Below, piece by piece: positions 18,797 through 28,808 of a DNA stretch of 64,000 bases. The translations under genes were made by a program, and so were the position numbers. Source of the DNA: Streptomyces sp. GESEQ-4 (GTDB lineage: Bacteria; Actinomycetota; Actinomycetes; Streptomycetales; Streptomycetaceae); contig NZ_JAFFSU010000002.1 of assembly GCF_017948455.1 (NCBI RefSeq), positions 1 through 64,000 of the forward strand, given 5' to 3'. The notes beneath the pieces are model-generated. The model was not told the DNA's origin, made no database searches, and saw only the letters and a list, made by a program, of their open reading frames with translations. The stretch's first letter is position 1. The number at the start of each line of letters is the position of its first letter.

Positions 18797-20746
18797 TCAG
18801 CCCGTGTGCACGCGCGGCCGGCGGGCGCGGTCCGGTTCTGCCTCGCGCAGGACCTCGCGGGTGACCGGGGCGACCTCGCCCTGGCCGAAGAGGAAGAAGC
18901 GGAGGAAGTTGGCGAAGGGGTTGCCCTCGGTCCATTCGAAGTAGATGTGCGGGATGCAGTTCGTGGTGTCGCGGACGTGGAGGAGCAGCGCGGCCAGGGC
19001 GTTGGAGACGGACGAGGACTCCAGGGACAGGACGCGATAGCGGTTGTGCATGACCTCGCCGCGCACCGTCAGGCCGGACTCGAATTCGGACGGGTCGGTG
19101 ACCGTGACCTCGACGAAGACGAAGTCCTCCTGCTCGGGGACGTCGTTGTCCTGCCGGATCTGCTCGATCTTGTCCCGGTACTCGGCGACGTCGCGGGCGT
19201 CGGGCTCGTTGGCGATGAACCGGATCTTGCGGCTGGCGATGTCCCGGACGAATCGTTCCGCCATGTTATCCATCGTCACGCTGGTCACGCGGAGCTCGAA
19301 GGCGCGGGCCAGCCGGGAGGCCAGGGAGAGGACGATGATGCCCGCGATGAAGCAAGCACCGATCTTCACGCCGTCCGGGCGCTCGATGACATTCACGACG
19401 GTCGTGTAGAGGAACACCGCCGAGATCACCGCGAAGGCGATGGTCCAGTTCCGCTGTCCGGCCTTGCGGGCGGCGATCGTCACAGCGATCGCGGCGGAGC
19501 TGATCAGCACCAGCACACCGGTGGCGTAGGCGCCGCCCTGCGCGTCGACGTCGGCGTCGAAGATCCAGGTCACCAGGAAGCCGACCAGCGTGAAGACGAT
19601 GACCATGGGGCGCACCGCGCGGGCCCAGTGCGGGGCCATGCCGTAGCGGGGCAGATAGCGGGGCATCAGGTTGAGCAGGCCGGCCATGGCGGAGGCGCCG
19701 GCGAACCAGAGGATGGCGATGGTCGAGACGTCGTAGACCGTGCCGAAGGCGCCGCCGAGGTAGTCGTGCGCGAGGAACGCGAGGGCGCGGCCGTTGGCCT
19801 GGCCGCCGTCCTCGAACTCCTTCTCGGGGATCAGCAGCGTGGTGATGAAGCTGGTGCAGATCAGGAAGCAGCTCATGATCAGGGCGGCCGCGGTGAGCAG
19901 CTTCTTGGTGCCCCGGATCCGGCCCTTCGGGTCCTCCTCGGTGTCCCCCGCATCACCCTTGACGTGCGGCATCACGGCGACGCCGGTCTCGAAGCCGGAC
20001 AGGCCGAGAGCGAGCTTCGGGAAGACGATCAGGGCCATGCCGATCATGACGAAGACATTGCCGTGCTCGGTGGTCAGGGCGCTCGACCAGTCGGTGACGA
20101 CGTGTCCTTCGGTGATGATGTGCCACAGGCCGACGATCACCACGACGACGTTCAGCGCCAGATAGAGCCCGACCAGGGCGACGGCGACGCCGATCGCCTC
20201 CAGGAAGCCCTTGAGGAACACCGCGCCGAGCAGGGCGACGAGTACGAGGGTGATGAGCATCTGCTGGTCGTGCAGGGCGCTGTGCAGATGGGGGTTCTCG
20301 ACCAGGTGGGTGGAGGCGTCCGCGGCGGAGAGCGTGATGGTGATGAGGAAGTCGGTGGCGGCGAAGCCGAGCAGGGTCAGGACGAAGAGCTTGCCCTTCC
20401 AGAAGGTGAGCAGCCGCTCCAGCATCGCGATCGAGCCCTGTCCGTGCGGGCTCTCCTCCGCCACCCTGCGATAGACCGGCAGCGCGCCCGCCAGGGTGAC
20501 GATCACGAGGATGATGGTCGCGATGGGGGAGAGCAGGCCGGCCGCGAGGGCCGCGATGCCCGGCTGGTAGCCGAGGGTCGAGAAGTAGTCGACACCCGTC
20601 AGGCACATCACTCGGAACCAGTGCTGGCCCTCTTCCGGCTTCGGCTCGGCGTGCGGAGTGTGCTGCGCGCCGGCCTTGCCCATGTCGGACAGGCCCTCCA
20701 GCATCCAGGCCCGCAGACGACTGGGCGACTGTTCCGTGGTGGCCAT
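18797..20746 (-). CDS. APC-superfamily permease, possible potassium importer
   Basis: This 649-residue transporter has about 12 membrane segments (to about residue 490) and a soluble C-terminal domain of about 150 residues. The first-helix region ([20 protein letters not shown], then [11 protein letters not shown]) is that of APC permeases with a long cytoplasmic tail, such as the KimA/YdaO potassium importer of Bacillus. It is divergent from kdpFABC. That position makes a role in potassium uptake plausible, though it could equally carry an amino acid. ATG 20746 has AGGAGC upstream. The intergenic region is shared with the kdp operon. Confidence 0.75.
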   Translation of the reverse strand: MATTEQSPSRLRAWMLEGLSDMGKAGAQHTPHAEPKPEEGQHWFRVMCLTGVDYFSTLGYQPGIAALAAGLLSPIATIILVIVTLAGALPVYRRVAEESPHGQGSIAMLERLLTFWKGKLFVLTLLGFAATDFLITITLSAADASTHLVENPHLHSALHDQQMLITLVLVALLGAVFLKGFLEAIGVAVALVGLYLALNVVVVIVGLWHIITEGHVVTDWSSALTTEHGNVFVMIGMALIVFPKLALGLSGFETGVAVMPHVKGDAGDTEEDPKGRIRGTKKLLTAAALIMSCFLICTSFITTLLIPEKEFEDGGQANGRALAFLAHDYLGGAFGTVYDVSTIAILWFAGASAMAGLLNLMPRYLPRYGMAPHWARAVRPMVIVFTLVGFLVTWIFDADVDAQGGAYATGVLVLISSAAIAVTIAARKAGQRNWTIAFAVISAVFLYTTVVNVIERPDGVKIGACFIAGIIVLSLASRLARAFELRVTSVTMDNMAERFVRDIASRKIRFIANEPDARDVAEYRDKIEQIRQDNDVPEQEDFVFVEVTVTDPSEFESGLTVRGEVMHNRYRVLSLESSSVSNALAALLLHVRDTTNCIPHIYFEWTEGNPFANFLRFFLFGQGEVAPVTREVLREAEPDRARRPRVHTG

Positions 20747-21093
20747 CTGCGTGCTCCTGATGTGGTGCTCAGCGTGCGATTCCGGCCATCACGCGGACGG
20801 CCGCACCAGCGTAAGCGGAGAGTGACGCCCGGGCCCACGGATGAGGGGGGCGGAGGCGTCAAGCTTGCGTTAAGACTGGCCGTGTCAGCGGGGCGGATAC
20901 CCAGCGTCATGTACGTCCCATGGGCCGGCCGCGGTTCGACTGTGCTGAGACCCGCGCCATACGCGCCGTAAGAGTTCCGTCAAAGCGGCGCAGTGCCCCG
21001 TATGGGACCCGTCAACGGCGGCCGTATCCAGCCGGAAAAGCGGTTCTCTCTAACCGTCCCTGTCCCACCGAACCTCAACTCCAGGAGCTCACG
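20747..21093. promoter_or_regulatory. Divergent control region between the APC permease and kdp
   Basis: These 347 bases hold no gene that I can support. They contain GTCCCAT near 20916 and its inverted partner ATGGGAC near 21003, and two similar stretches, TTCCGTCAAAGCGGCG and GACCCGTCAACGGCGG, about 30 bases apart. These suggest leader RNA structure or regulator sites. I looked for a ydaO (cyclic di-AMP) riboswitch and could not recognise one. Confidence 0.4.
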
Positions 21094-21177
21094 ATGGCCG
21101 ATCTGGCCTTCGTCGTCATCACGATCGCGGTCTTCGCGCTGGTGGCTCTCGCCGCCAAGGGGGTGACGAAGCTGTGA
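21094..21177 (+). CDS. Tiny membrane protein upstream of kdpF
   Basis: This 27-residue ORF starts with ATG and has CCAGGAG at 21081-21087, a good ribosome site. The product is a single hydrophobic helix ([19 protein letters not shown]) with a short basic end (KGVTKL). Its TGA overlaps the GTG of kdpF (GTGA, 21174-21177), so the two are translationally coupled. I do not know a named family. By size and place it may be a second KdpF-like stabilising peptide for the Kdp complex. Confidence 0.7.
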   Translation: MADLAFVVITIAVFALVALAAKGVTKL

Positions 21178-21263
21178 CCGCCGAGAACGTCGTTGGCCTG
21201 GTCGTGGCCGTCGCCCTGCTGGGCTATCTCGTCCTCGCCCTGATCTTTCCGGAGAGGTTCTGA
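21174..21263 (+). CDS. kdpF: K+-transporting ATPase subunit KdpF
   Basis: This 29-residue, single-helix peptide has the KdpF pattern: a short polar start, a hydrophobic helix with [15 protein letters not shown] at the end, and kdpA 8 bases downstream. KdpF sits at the lipid face of the KdpFABC complex and stabilises it. It is translated from GTG 21174, overlapping the upstream tiny ORF. Confidence 0.9.
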   Translation: MTAENVVGLVVAVALLGYLVLALIFPERF

Positions 21264-21271
21264 GAACAGAT

Positions 21272-22936
21272 ATGGGTCCCGTACTCGCAGGCATCCTTCA
21301 GCTGCTTGCCTTGATAGCGGCGCTGGCGCTCGCCTACATCCCCCTCGGCAACTACATGGCCAAGGTCTACTCCTCCGACCGGCACTGGCGGGTCGAGAAG
21401 TGGATCTACAAGGGGATCGGAGCCAACCCCGACACCGAGATGCGCTGGCCCGCGTATCTGCGCGGGGTGCTGGCCTTCTCCGTGATCGGCGTCCTCTTCC
21501 TGTACGCCCTCCAGCGGCTCCAGGGTGTCCTGCCCGGCTCGCTCGGGTTCGCCTCGATCGATCCGGACCAGGCGTTCAACACCGCCGTGTCCTTCGTGAC
21601 CAACACCAACTGGCAGTCGTACTACGGCGAGCAGGCCATGGGCCATGTCGTGCAGACCGCCGGTCTGGCCGTGCAGAACTTCGTGTCGGCCGCGGTCGGT
21701 ATCGCCGTCGCGGTGGCCCTCGTACGCGGGTTCGCGCGCTCCCGTACCGGTGAACTCGGCAACTTCTGGGCCGACTTGGTGCGTGGTGTCGTACGCATCC
21801 TGCTGCCGTTGGCGGCCGTCGCCGCGGTCGTGCTGGTCGCGTGCGGTGTGATCCAGAACTTCTCCGGGATCCATGAGGTCGGACAGTTCATGGGCGGCCA
21901 GCAGCAGTGGAACGGCGGCGCGGTCGCCTCGCAGGAGGCCATCAAGGAGATCGGCACCAACGGTGGCGGCTACTTCAACGCCAACAGTGCCCACCCGTTC
22001 GAGAACCCCACCCCCTTCTCGAACCTCTTCGAGATCTTCCTGCTCCTGGTCATCCCGTTCTCCCTGACCCGGAGCTTCGGCGTCATGGTCGGCTCGGTCA
22101 GGCAGGGTTACGCGATCCTCGCCACGATGGCGACCATCTGGGTCGGTTTCGTCGCCCTGATGATGTGGACCGAGTTCGCCCACCACGGCACGGCGTTCGA
22201 GCTCGCCCACGGCGCGATGGAGGGCAAGGAGAGCCGCTTCGGCGTCGGCGCCTCGTCGATCTTCGCCGTGTCGACCACGCTCACCTCGACCGGCGCGGTG
22301 GACTCCTTCCACTCCTCGTTCACCGGTCTCGGCGGCGGCATCACCATGCTCGGCATGATGCTGGGCGAGATCGCGCCCGGCGGTACCGGCTCCGGCCTCT
22401 ACGGCATGCTGATCATGGCGGTCATCGCGGTGTTCATCGCCGGTCTGATGGTCGGCCGTACGCCCGAGTACCTGGGCAAGAAGATCGGTACGCGCGAGAT
22501 CAAGCTGGCTGCCTGCTACATCCTCATCACCCCGGCGCTGGTGCTCGTCTTCACCGCCTTCGCGATGGCGCTGCCGACCCCGGCGAACTCCATGACCAAC
22601 AGCGGGGCGCACGGATTCTCCGAGATCCTGTACGCCTACACGTCCGCCTCGAACAACAACGGCTCGGCGTTCGCCGGTCTGAACGCGGACACGCAGTGGT
22701 TCAACAGCACGCTCGGTCTGGCGATGCTGCTCGGCCGCTTCCTGCCGATGGTGTTCGTGCTGGCGCTGGCCGGCTCGCTCGCCGAGCAGCAGCCGGTGCC
22801 GGTCACCGCGGGAACGCTGCGCACCGAGAAGCCGCTGTTCACCGGCCTGTTGGTGGGCGCGATCCTGATCATCACCGGTCTCACCTACTTCCCCGCCCTC
22901 GCGCTGGGCCCGCTGGCCGAAGGGTTGGCGGCATGA
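21272..22936 (+). CDS. kdpA: K+-transporting ATPase subunit KdpA
   Basis: This 554-residue, channel-like subunit binds and conducts K+ across the membrane. The selectivity loops are visible: [16 protein letters not shown] (first), [19 protein letters not shown] (second) and further Gly-rich loops such as [14 protein letters not shown] and [14 protein letters not shown]. Length is normal for the family. The kdpA stop overlaps the kdpB ATG (ATGA), giving coupled translation of the two main subunits. Confidence 0.97.
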   Translation: MGPVLAGILQLLALIAALALAYIPLGNYMAKVYSSDRHWRVEKWIYKGIGANPDTEMRWPAYLRGVLAFSVIGVLFLYALQRLQGVLPGSLGFASIDPDQAFNTAVSFVTNTNWQSYYGEQAMGHVVQTAGLAVQNFVSAAVGIAVAVALVRGFARSRTGELGNFWADLVRGVVRILLPLAAVAAVVLVACGVIQNFSGIHEVGQFMGGQQQWNGGAVASQEAIKEIGTNGGGYFNANSAHPFENPTPFSNLFEIFLLLVIPFSLTRSFGVMVGSVRQGYAILATMATIWVGFVALMMWTEFAHHGTAFELAHGAMEGKESRFGVGASSIFAVSTTLTSTGAVDSFHSSFTGLGGGITMLGMMLGEIAPGGTGSGLYGMLIMAVIAVFIAGLMVGRTPEYLGKKIGTREIKLAACYILITPALVLVFTAFAMALPTPANSMTNSGAHGFSEILYAYTSASNNNGSAFAGLNADTQWFNSTLGLAMLLGRFLPMVFVLALAGSLAEQQPVPVTAGTLRTEKPLFTGLLVGAILIITGLTYFPALALGPLAEGLAA

Positions 22937-25050
22937 CCACCGACGTAACGAATCACGAGGACTCCATGTCCACTCCCACCTTCGCGCCCCACCAGGACGC
23001 GCCGACCGGGCACAAGGCTCCCGAGGGCCGCGTCGGCGCGGGCCTGTTCGACGTCGGCCAGCTGCTGAAGTCGCTGCCGGACGCCTTCCGCAAGCTCGAC
23101 CCGCGGGTGATGGTCAAGTCCCCCGTGATGTTCGTGGTGTTGGTCGGGTCCGTCCTGACGACGGTCTTCTCCTTCACGGACCCGGGCGACTGGTTCGGCT
23201 GGGCGATCAGTGCCTGGCTGTGGCTGACGGTGATCTTCGCGAACCTCGCGGAGGCCGTCGCCGAGGGCCGCGGCAAGGCGCAGGCGGACACCCTGCGCAA
23301 GGCCAAGACCGACACGGTGGCCCGCAGGGTCGACGGCACCGTGGTCGCCGGCACCGAACTGCGGATCGGCGACCTGGTCGTCTGCGAGGCGGGCGACATC
23401 ATCCCCGGCGACGGTGACGTGGTCGAGGGCGTGGCCAGCGTCGACGAGTCGGCGATCACCGGCGAGTCGGCTCCGGTCATCCGTGAGTCCGGGGGCGACC
23501 GGAGCGCCGTCACCGGCGGTACGAAGGTGCTCTCCGACCGCATCGTCATCAAGATCACGACGAAGCCGGGCGAGACCTTCATCGACCGGATGATCAACCT
23601 GGTCGAGGGCGCCGCCCGGCAGAAGACGCCGAACGAGATCGCGCTGAACATCCTGCTCGCGTCTTTGACGATCGTCTTCCTGCTCGCGGTGGCCACGCTG
23701 CCGCCGTTCGCCGACTACGCGGGCACGCATCTGACGCTGGTCGTCCTGGTGGCCCTGCTGGTCTGCCTGATCCCGACGACGATCGGCGCCCTGCTCTCCG
23801 CGATCGGCATCGCGGGCATGGACCGGCTGGTGCAGCGCAACGTACTCGCCATGTCCGGCAGGGCAGTCGAGGCCGCCGGTGACGTCTCGACGCTGCTGCT
23901 CGACAAGACCGGCACCATCACACTCGGCAACCGTCAGGCCGCCGAGTTCGTGCCGGTGCGCGGCACCACCGAGGCCGAGGTCGCCGACGCCGCCCAGCTC
24001 TCCTCGCTGGCCGACAAGACGCCCGAGGGCCGCTCCATCGTCGTACTGGCGAAGGAGAAGTACGGGCTGCGGGAGCGGCACCAGGGCGAGCTGGCGCAGG
24101 CCGAGTGGATCGCCTTCACCGCCCAGACCCGGATGTCGGGGGTGGACGTCGACGGACGCAAGGTCCGCAAGGGCGCGGCCGGTTCGGTCATCACCTGGGT
24201 CAAGGAGCGGGGCGGCCGGGTCGCGGACGACGCGGACACGCTCGCCGACAAGATCTCCGAGGCCGGCGGTACGCCGCTGCTGGTCGCTGTCGAGGACTCG
24301 GAGGGCGCCCGCATCCTGGGCGTCATCCACCTCAAGGACGTCGTCAAGGACGGCATGCGGGAGCGGTTCGACGAATTGCGCCGCATGGGCATCAAGACCG
24401 TCATGATCACGGGCGACAACCCGCTGACCGCCAAGGCGATCGCCGAGGAGGCGGGCGTCGACGACTTCCTCGCGGAGGCCACTCCCGAGGACAAGATGGC
24501 GCTGATCAAGCGGGAGCAGGCGGGCGGCAAGCTCGTCGCGATGACGGGTGACGGTACGAACGACGCGCCCGCGCTCGCGCAGGCCGACGTCGGTGTGGCG
24601 ATGAACACCGGTACGTCGGCCGCCAAGGAGGCCGGCAACATGGTCGACCTCGACTCCAACCCGACCAAACTCATCGAGATCGTCGAGATCGGCAAGCAAC
24701 TCCTCATCACCCGGGGCGCGTTGACCACGTTCTCCATCGCCAACGACGTCGCGAAGTACTTCGCGATCATCCCGGCGCTGTTCGCGGCGGTCTACCCGGG
24801 CCTGGACAAGCTCAACATCATGAACCTGTCCTCGCCGGACTCCGCGATCCTGTCCGCGGTCGTCTTCAACGCGCTGATCATCATCGCGCTGGTCCCGCTC
24901 GCCCTGCGCGGTGTGCGGTACCGGCCGATGAGCGCGGACCGCATGCTGCGGCGGAACCTCGGGATCTACGGCCTCGGCGGCCTGATCGCCCCCTTCATCG
25001 GGATCAAGATCATCGACATGCTCATCTCCCTCATCCCCGGAATCGGTTGA
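22933..25050 (+). CDS. kdpB: K+-transporting P-type ATPase subunit KdpB
   Basis: This 705-residue catalytic subunit drives K+ uptake by ATP hydrolysis. It shows the actuator TGES (AITGESAPV), the phosphorylation motif [13 protein letters not shown], and the hinge and Mg site [20 protein letters not shown]. Start ATG 22933 overlaps the kdpA stop. ATG 22966 is a possible internal alternative, and the first ~35 residues are hydrophilic. In E. coli the serine of TGES is phosphorylated to shut the pump at high K+. The residue is conserved here. Confidence 0.97.
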   Translation: MTTDVTNHEDSMSTPTFAPHQDAPTGHKAPEGRVGAGLFDVGQLLKSLPDAFRKLDPRVMVKSPVMFVVLVGSVLTTVFSFTDPGDWFGWAISAWLWLTVIFANLAEAVAEGRGKAQADTLRKAKTDTVARRVDGTVVAGTELRIGDLVVCEAGDIIPGDGDVVEGVASVDESAITGESAPVIRESGGDRSAVTGGTKVLSDRIVIKITTKPGETFIDRMINLVEGAARQKTPNEIALNILLASLTIVFLLAVATLPPFADYAGTHLTLVVLVALLVCLIPTTIGALLSAIGIAGMDRLVQRNVLAMSGRAVEAAGDVSTLLLDKTGTITLGNRQAAEFVPVRGTTEAEVADAAQLSSLADKTPEGRSIVVLAKEKYGLRERHQGELAQAEWIAFTAQTRMSGVDVDGRKVRKGAAGSVITWVKERGGRVADDADTLADKISEAGGTPLLVAVEDSEGARILGVIHLKDVVKDGMRERFDELRRMGIKTVMITGDNPLTAKAIAEEAGVDDFLAEATPEDKMALIKREQAGGKLVAMTGDGTNDAPALAQADVGVAMNTGTSAAKEAGNMVDLDSNPTKLIEIVEIGKQLLITRGALTTFSIANDVAKYFAIIPALFAAVYPGLDKLNIMNLSSPDSAILSAVVFNALIIIALVPLALRGVRYRPMSADRMLRRNLGIYGLGGLIAPFIGIKIIDMLISLIPGIG

Positions 25051-25055
25051 TCGCC

Positions 25056-25688
25056 ATGAACAACTCGGTCATGAACACAGCCCGGTTGCTCGGGGCGGGT
25101 CTGCGCGCGCTGCTGGTGCTGACCGTGCTCACCGGCATCATCTATCCGCTCGCGGTCACCGGTGTGGTCCAGGCGCTGTTCAACGACAAGGCGAACGGCT
25201 CGGAGATCACGGCGGACGGCAAGGTCGTCGGCTCGTCCCTGATCGGCCAACAGGGCTACAGCCTGGACTACTTCCAGCCGCGCCCCGCCAATGGACTGGG
25301 CGAGAACTCGGTCAACACCCAGTACAAGCTGATCCTTTCGGGCGCGACCAACCGGTCCGGCGACAACCCCGAACTCATCAAGTGGGTCAAGGAAGCCCAG
25401 GCCAAGGTCGTCAAGGACAACTCGACGGCCGACTACAAGGTGAAGCCGTCCGACGTACCCGCCGACGCGGTCACGTCCTCCGCCTCCGGCCTGGACCCGG
25501 ACATCTCGCCCGCCTACGCCGACCTCCAGGTACACCGGGTCGCCGAACGCAACGGCCTGTCCGCCGGGCAGGTCCAGAAGCTCGTCGACCAGCACACCGA
25601 GGGCCGCACCCTCGGCTTCATGGGTGAGCCCCGGGTGAACGTCCTCGAACTCAACATCGCTCTCAAGGGACTGACCAAGGGCAACTGA
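25056..25688 (+). CDS. kdpC: K+-transporting ATPase subunit KdpC
   Basis: This 210-residue subunit has one N-terminal membrane helix (LLVLTVLTGIIYPLAVTGVV) and a soluble extracytoplasmic domain with the family pieces GSSLIGQQ, YFQPRPA and SASGLDPDISPAYA. It completes the KdpFABC pump. ATG 25056 lies 5 bases after the kdpB stop, and a TTG at 25047 overlapping that stop is an alternative. Its TGA overlaps the ATG of the kdpE remnant (ATGA, 25685-25688). Confidence 0.95.
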   Translation: MNNSVMNTARLLGAGLRALLVLTVLTGIIYPLAVTGVVQALFNDKANGSEITADGKVVGSSLIGQQGYSLDYFQPRPANGLGENSVNTQYKLILSGATNRSGDNPELIKWVKEAQAKVVKDNSTADYKVKPSDVPADAVTSSASGLDPDISPAYADLQVHRVAERNGLSAGQVQKLVDQHTEGRTLGFMGEPRVNVLELNIALKGLTKGN

Positions 25689-26223
25689 TGACCCGAGTGC
25701 TGGTCGTGGAAGACGACCCACAGCTCGTACGAGCGCTCGTGATCAACATGCAGGCACGCCGGTACGGAGTGGACGCGGCGCCCGACGGCGCCACGGCCCT
25801 CCGGCTGGACCCGCGTGCCGATCCTGGTGCTGTCGGCCCGCCAGGGGTCCGACGGGAAGGTCGCCGCGCTCGACGCGGGCGTCGACGACTACATCACCAA
25901 GCCCTTCAGCATGGACGAGCTGCTCGCCCGGCTGCGGGCCGCCGTGCGCCGCACCGAGGAGGCACCGCTCGCCCCCGAGGCGACACGGGTCACGACGGAC
26001 GAGTTCACCATCGACCTGCTCGCCGAGAAGGCCGTGCGCGGCGGACGTGACGTGCGCCTGACGCCGACCGAATGGCATCTGCTGGAGAGGGGTGTCCCAG
26101 CGCAACAAGACCAACTATCTGCGCGTCTACATGGCCCAGCTGCGCCGCAAGTTGGAGGCGGACCCCGCGCACCCTCGCTACCTCATCACCGAACCGGGCA
26201 TGGGGTACCGCTTCGAAGGATGA
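25688..26223 (+). pseudogene. kdpE: kdpE response regulator, disrupted by two internal deletions
   Basis: The reading frame changes twice. Frame 1 encodes the receiver N-terminus (TRVLVVEDDPQLVRALVIN to GATALRL, to about 25807). After a gap the frame shifts to TRVPILVLSARQGSDGKVAA, ending at LTPTEWHLLE (about 26088). After a second gap a third frame gives NKTNYLRVYMAQLRRKLEAD to GYRFEG and TGA at 26221-26223. By comparison with OmpR/KdpE proteins the first gap removes about 30 residues including the phosphoacceptor Asp. The second removes about 25-30 residues of the winged helix. A functional regulator cannot be made. No kdpD gene lies between kdpC and this remnant. Confidence 0.88.
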
Positions 26224-26388
26224 CTTGTAGTCCGCTCCGGAATGTTCGTCGGCGAAGGCGAATGTTTCGTTCATCCTCGCAGTACTGACGCCCTGCGGAC
26301 GTACGAGAGCGGAAGAGTGTTGGGCGAGCTGGACGGCCGCCGCACTGCACGCTCCCGCCTCTGACCGCAGATTCGCTGCGTACAAGGG

Positions 26389-26462
26389 GTTGCCACGCTT
26401 TGGCTGCTGTCTCTAGGGTGCGGCAGCAGCGAAGCTTTCTGGAATTGTTCCGAAAGTTTCGG
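26389..26462 (+). promoter_or_regulatory. Promoter and LacI-type operator of the xylo-oligosaccharide operon
   Basis: TTGCCA (26389-26394) and TAGGGT (26414-26419) are separated by 19 bases and could form the promoter. CCGAAAGTTTCGG (26450-26462) is a perfect palindrome with a central G, of the CGAAASTTTCG type that Streptomyces xylan repressors bind. A weaker half-match, CGAAGCTTTC, lies at 26430-26439. The palindrome sits about 46 bases before the ATG, where repressor binding would block transcription. Confidence 0.65.
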
Positions 26463-26507
26463 TCCAGTGGACAGGCGTGGACGCGCCGTCCCGTACCCAA
26501 GGAGCGC

Positions 26508-27803
26508 ATGATGGGCGACCGGGCACTGTCCCGCCGCGGCTTCCTGGCGGCCTCCGCCGCGGCCGGTCTGGGCATGACGGCATTGAGCGGCTGTGGCGGC
26601 GACTCGGACGGAGGATCCTCGGGGACGACCACGGTCGAGTGGTGGAACATCTCCACCACTCAGCCGGCGAAGGATGTCTGGGCCGGCCTCGCGAAGAAGT
26701 TCGAGGCCCAGAACCCCAAGGTCAAGATAAAGATCGTCCAGTTGGAGAACGACGCCTACAAATCGAAGATGACGGCGCTGACCGCCTCCGGGAAGCTGCC
26801 GGACATCTTCCACACGTGGGGCGGCGGCGTCCTGAAGCAACAGGTCGACGCCGGGCTCGTCGAGGACCTAACGGACCGTACGAAGCCGTGGTCCGACGGT
26901 CTGCTGGCGGCCGCGAAGAAGCCGTATCTGCTCGACGACCGGCTGTACGGCGTCCCGTTCGACATCGGCATGATCGGTTTCTGGTACAACAAGGCGCTGT
27001 TCAAGCAGGCCGGAATCGCCACGCCGCCCACCACCTGGAGCGGCTTCCTCGACGCGGTCGGCAAGCTGAAGTCCGCCGGCATCACCCCCCTCGCCCTCGC
27101 GGGCAAGGAGACGTGGACCGGTATGTACTACTGGGCGTACCTGGCGATGCGCACCGCGGGCGCCGGCGCGCTGGAGAAGGCCAACGACGACAAGGACTTC
27201 ACCGGGACCGAGTTCGTCCAGGCCGGACAGCACCTCAAGGAACTCGTCGATCTCCAGCCGTTCCAGAGGGGGTTCCTCGGCGCCGCCTACTCCAGCCCCA
27301 CCGGCCAGGCCGCCGCTGTCGGCAACGGCAAGGCGGCGATGGAACTCATGGGCCAGTGGGCGCCGGTGGTCCAGGCGGACGCGGGCAAGGGCCTCGGCGA
27401 CGACCTCGGATTCTTCCCGTTCCCGGAGGTCGAGGGCGGCAAGGGCGCCATCACCGAGGTGTTCGGCGGGGGCGGCGGACACGCCCTGCGGCAGGGCGCT
27501 CCGCAGGCGGCCGTCGACTTCCTGGAGTTCTTCGCCTCCGAGGCGACGGACCTGGAACTGGTCAAGAAGACCGGCGCCATTCCGGTGGTGCCCGCCGCCG
27601 AGAAGGCCCTCACCGACCCCAACCTCAAGGCCGTACAGGCGCAGTTGAAGGGCTCCACCGGCTTCCAGCTCTACCTGGACCAGGCGTACGCACCCGCGCT
27701 CGGCCAGGAGGTCAACGACAGTGTGGGCGCGCTGATCGCCGGTTCCAAGTCGCCCGAGCAGGTCACCGAGTCGATCACACAGACCGCGAAGGAAGAGCAG
27801 TAG
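26508..27803 (+). CDS. Sugar ABC transporter substrate-binding lipoprotein, probably xylobiose/xylo-oligosaccharide
   Basis: This 431-residue family-1 solute-binding protein has an N-terminus that combines a twin-arginine motif (SRRGFLAAS) with a lipobox (LSGCGG), so it is probably a Tat-exported lipoprotein. The mature part has typical landmarks such as VEWWNISTTQPAKDVWAGL and YGVPFDIGMIGFWYNKALF. It precedes two permeases and a GH10 xylanase, hence the proposed BxlE-like substrate. ATG 26508 has AAGGAG at about 26499. ATG 26511 is equally possible. Upstream in-frame codons cover the operator and are rejected. Confidence 0.88.
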   Translation: MMGDRALSRRGFLAASAAAGLGMTALSGCGGDSDGGSSGTTTVEWWNISTTQPAKDVWAGLAKKFEAQNPKVKIKIVQLENDAYKSKMTALTASGKLPDIFHTWGGGVLKQQVDAGLVEDLTDRTKPWSDGLLAAAKKPYLLDDRLYGVPFDIGMIGFWYNKALFKQAGIATPPTTWSGFLDAVGKLKSAGITPLALAGKETWTGMYYWAYLAMRTAGAGALEKANDDKDFTGTEFVQAGQHLKELVDLQPFQRGFLGAAYSSPTGQAAAVGNGKAAMELMGQWAPVVQADAGKGLGDDLGFFPFPEVEGGKGAITEVFGGGGGHALRQGAPQAAVDFLEFFASEATDLELVKKTGAIPVVPAAEKALTDPNLKAVQAQLKGSTGFQLYLDQAYAPALGQEVNDSVGALIAGSKSPEQVTESITQTAKEEQ

Positions 27804-27809
27804 GCCCCG

Positions 27810-28808
27810 ATGACCTCCACGTTCCTTCCGGACAAGCGGACCGGCGCCGACGCCGAGACTCCGCCCCCGGCAGTCAGGGCAGGCCGGGGGCGGGCCCGGC
27901 GGCGGACGCTGAACTGGCTCACCGCGGTCGGCTTCCAACTGCCCGCGCTGGTGCTGTTCCTGGTGCTGGTCCTGCTGCCGATCCTGTTCGCCCTGTACGC
28001 CGCCTTCTTCCGGTGGGGCGGCTTCGGCATGCCCTCCGACTACGTCGGCGTCGACAACTTCACCCGGCTCTTCGACGACCCGGTCTTCCTGGGCGACCTG
28101 TGGCGCTGTCTCGTCCTGGTCCTGCTGTCGCTCGCCGTGCAACTGCCGTTCGCGCTCGCCATGGCCGTCCTGCTGAACCAGCGGATCCGCGGCCGGGCCG
28201 TGTACCGGATGCTGTTCTTCGCGCCGTACGTCCTGTCCGAGGCCATCACCGGCATCCTGTTCGCGATGATCTTCGCCCCGGACGACGGCCTCGCCGACCA
28301 GGTCCTGGGCAGCGTGGGCCTGGACGGGCTCGGCGGGACCTGGTTCGCGGACCCCTCCACCGTCATGGCGACCCTGTTCCTCGTCATGACCTGGAAGTAC
28401 TTCGGCTTCCACATGATGCTCTACCTGGCCGGACTCCAGTCCATCCCGGCCGAGTTGACGGAGGCGGCGCTCATCGACGGCGCGAGCCCCTGGCAGCGCT
28501 TCCGCAATGTCACCCTGCCGCTGCTCGCGCCCACCCTGCGCATCAGCGTCTTCCTGTCCGTCATCGGCGCCATCCAGCTCTTCGACCTGGTGTGGGTGAC
28601 CACCGCGGGCGGCCCCGACCACCACTCCGAGACCATGGCCGTGACCATGTTCCAGTACGGCTTCAAGCGCTATCAGGTCGGCTATGCCAGCGCGATCAGC
28701 GTGGTCATGTTCGGCATCAGTCTCGTCTTCGCCCTCGCCTACCAGCGGTTCGTGCTCCGCCGCGACCTCGAAGGGGCGACCACGACCATGCGGGGAGGCC
28801 AGAAGTGA
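27810..28808 (+). CDS. Sugar ABC transporter permease, MalF-like
   Basis: This 332-residue permease has six membrane segments after an unusual hydrophilic N-terminal stretch of about 35 residues rich in Arg and Pro. The EAA loop reads ELTEAALIDGASPWQRFRNV, then TLPLLAPTLR. It starts 6 bases after the binding-protein gene and overlaps the next permease by four bases (GTGA), so the three are one operon. It is the BxlF-type partner of the transporter. No ATPase gene is nearby. Streptomyces sugar transporters of this kind commonly share the ATPase MsiK. Confidence 0.9.
   Translation: MTSTFLPDKRTGADAETPPPAVRAGRGRARRRTLNWLTAVGFQLPALVLFLVLVLLPILFALYAAFFRWGGFGMPSDYVGVDNFTRLFDDPVFLGDLWRCLVLVLLSLAVQLPFALAMAVLLNQRIRGRAVYRMLFFAPYVLSEAITGILFAMIFAPDDGLADQVLGSVGLDGLGGTWFADPSTVMATLFLVMTWKYFGFHMMLYLAGLQSIPAELTEAALIDGASPWQRFRNVTLPLLAPTLRISVFLSVIGAIQLFDLVWVTTAGGPDHHSETMAVTMFQYGFKRYQVGYASAISVVMFGISLVFALAYQRFVLRRDLEGATTTMRGGQK

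Noticed and set aside
20747..21093. A possible ydaO (cyclic di-AMP) riboswitch upstream of the potassium genes
   Set aside because: Expected because the genes fit, but I could not find its conserved core. The repeats present do not match.
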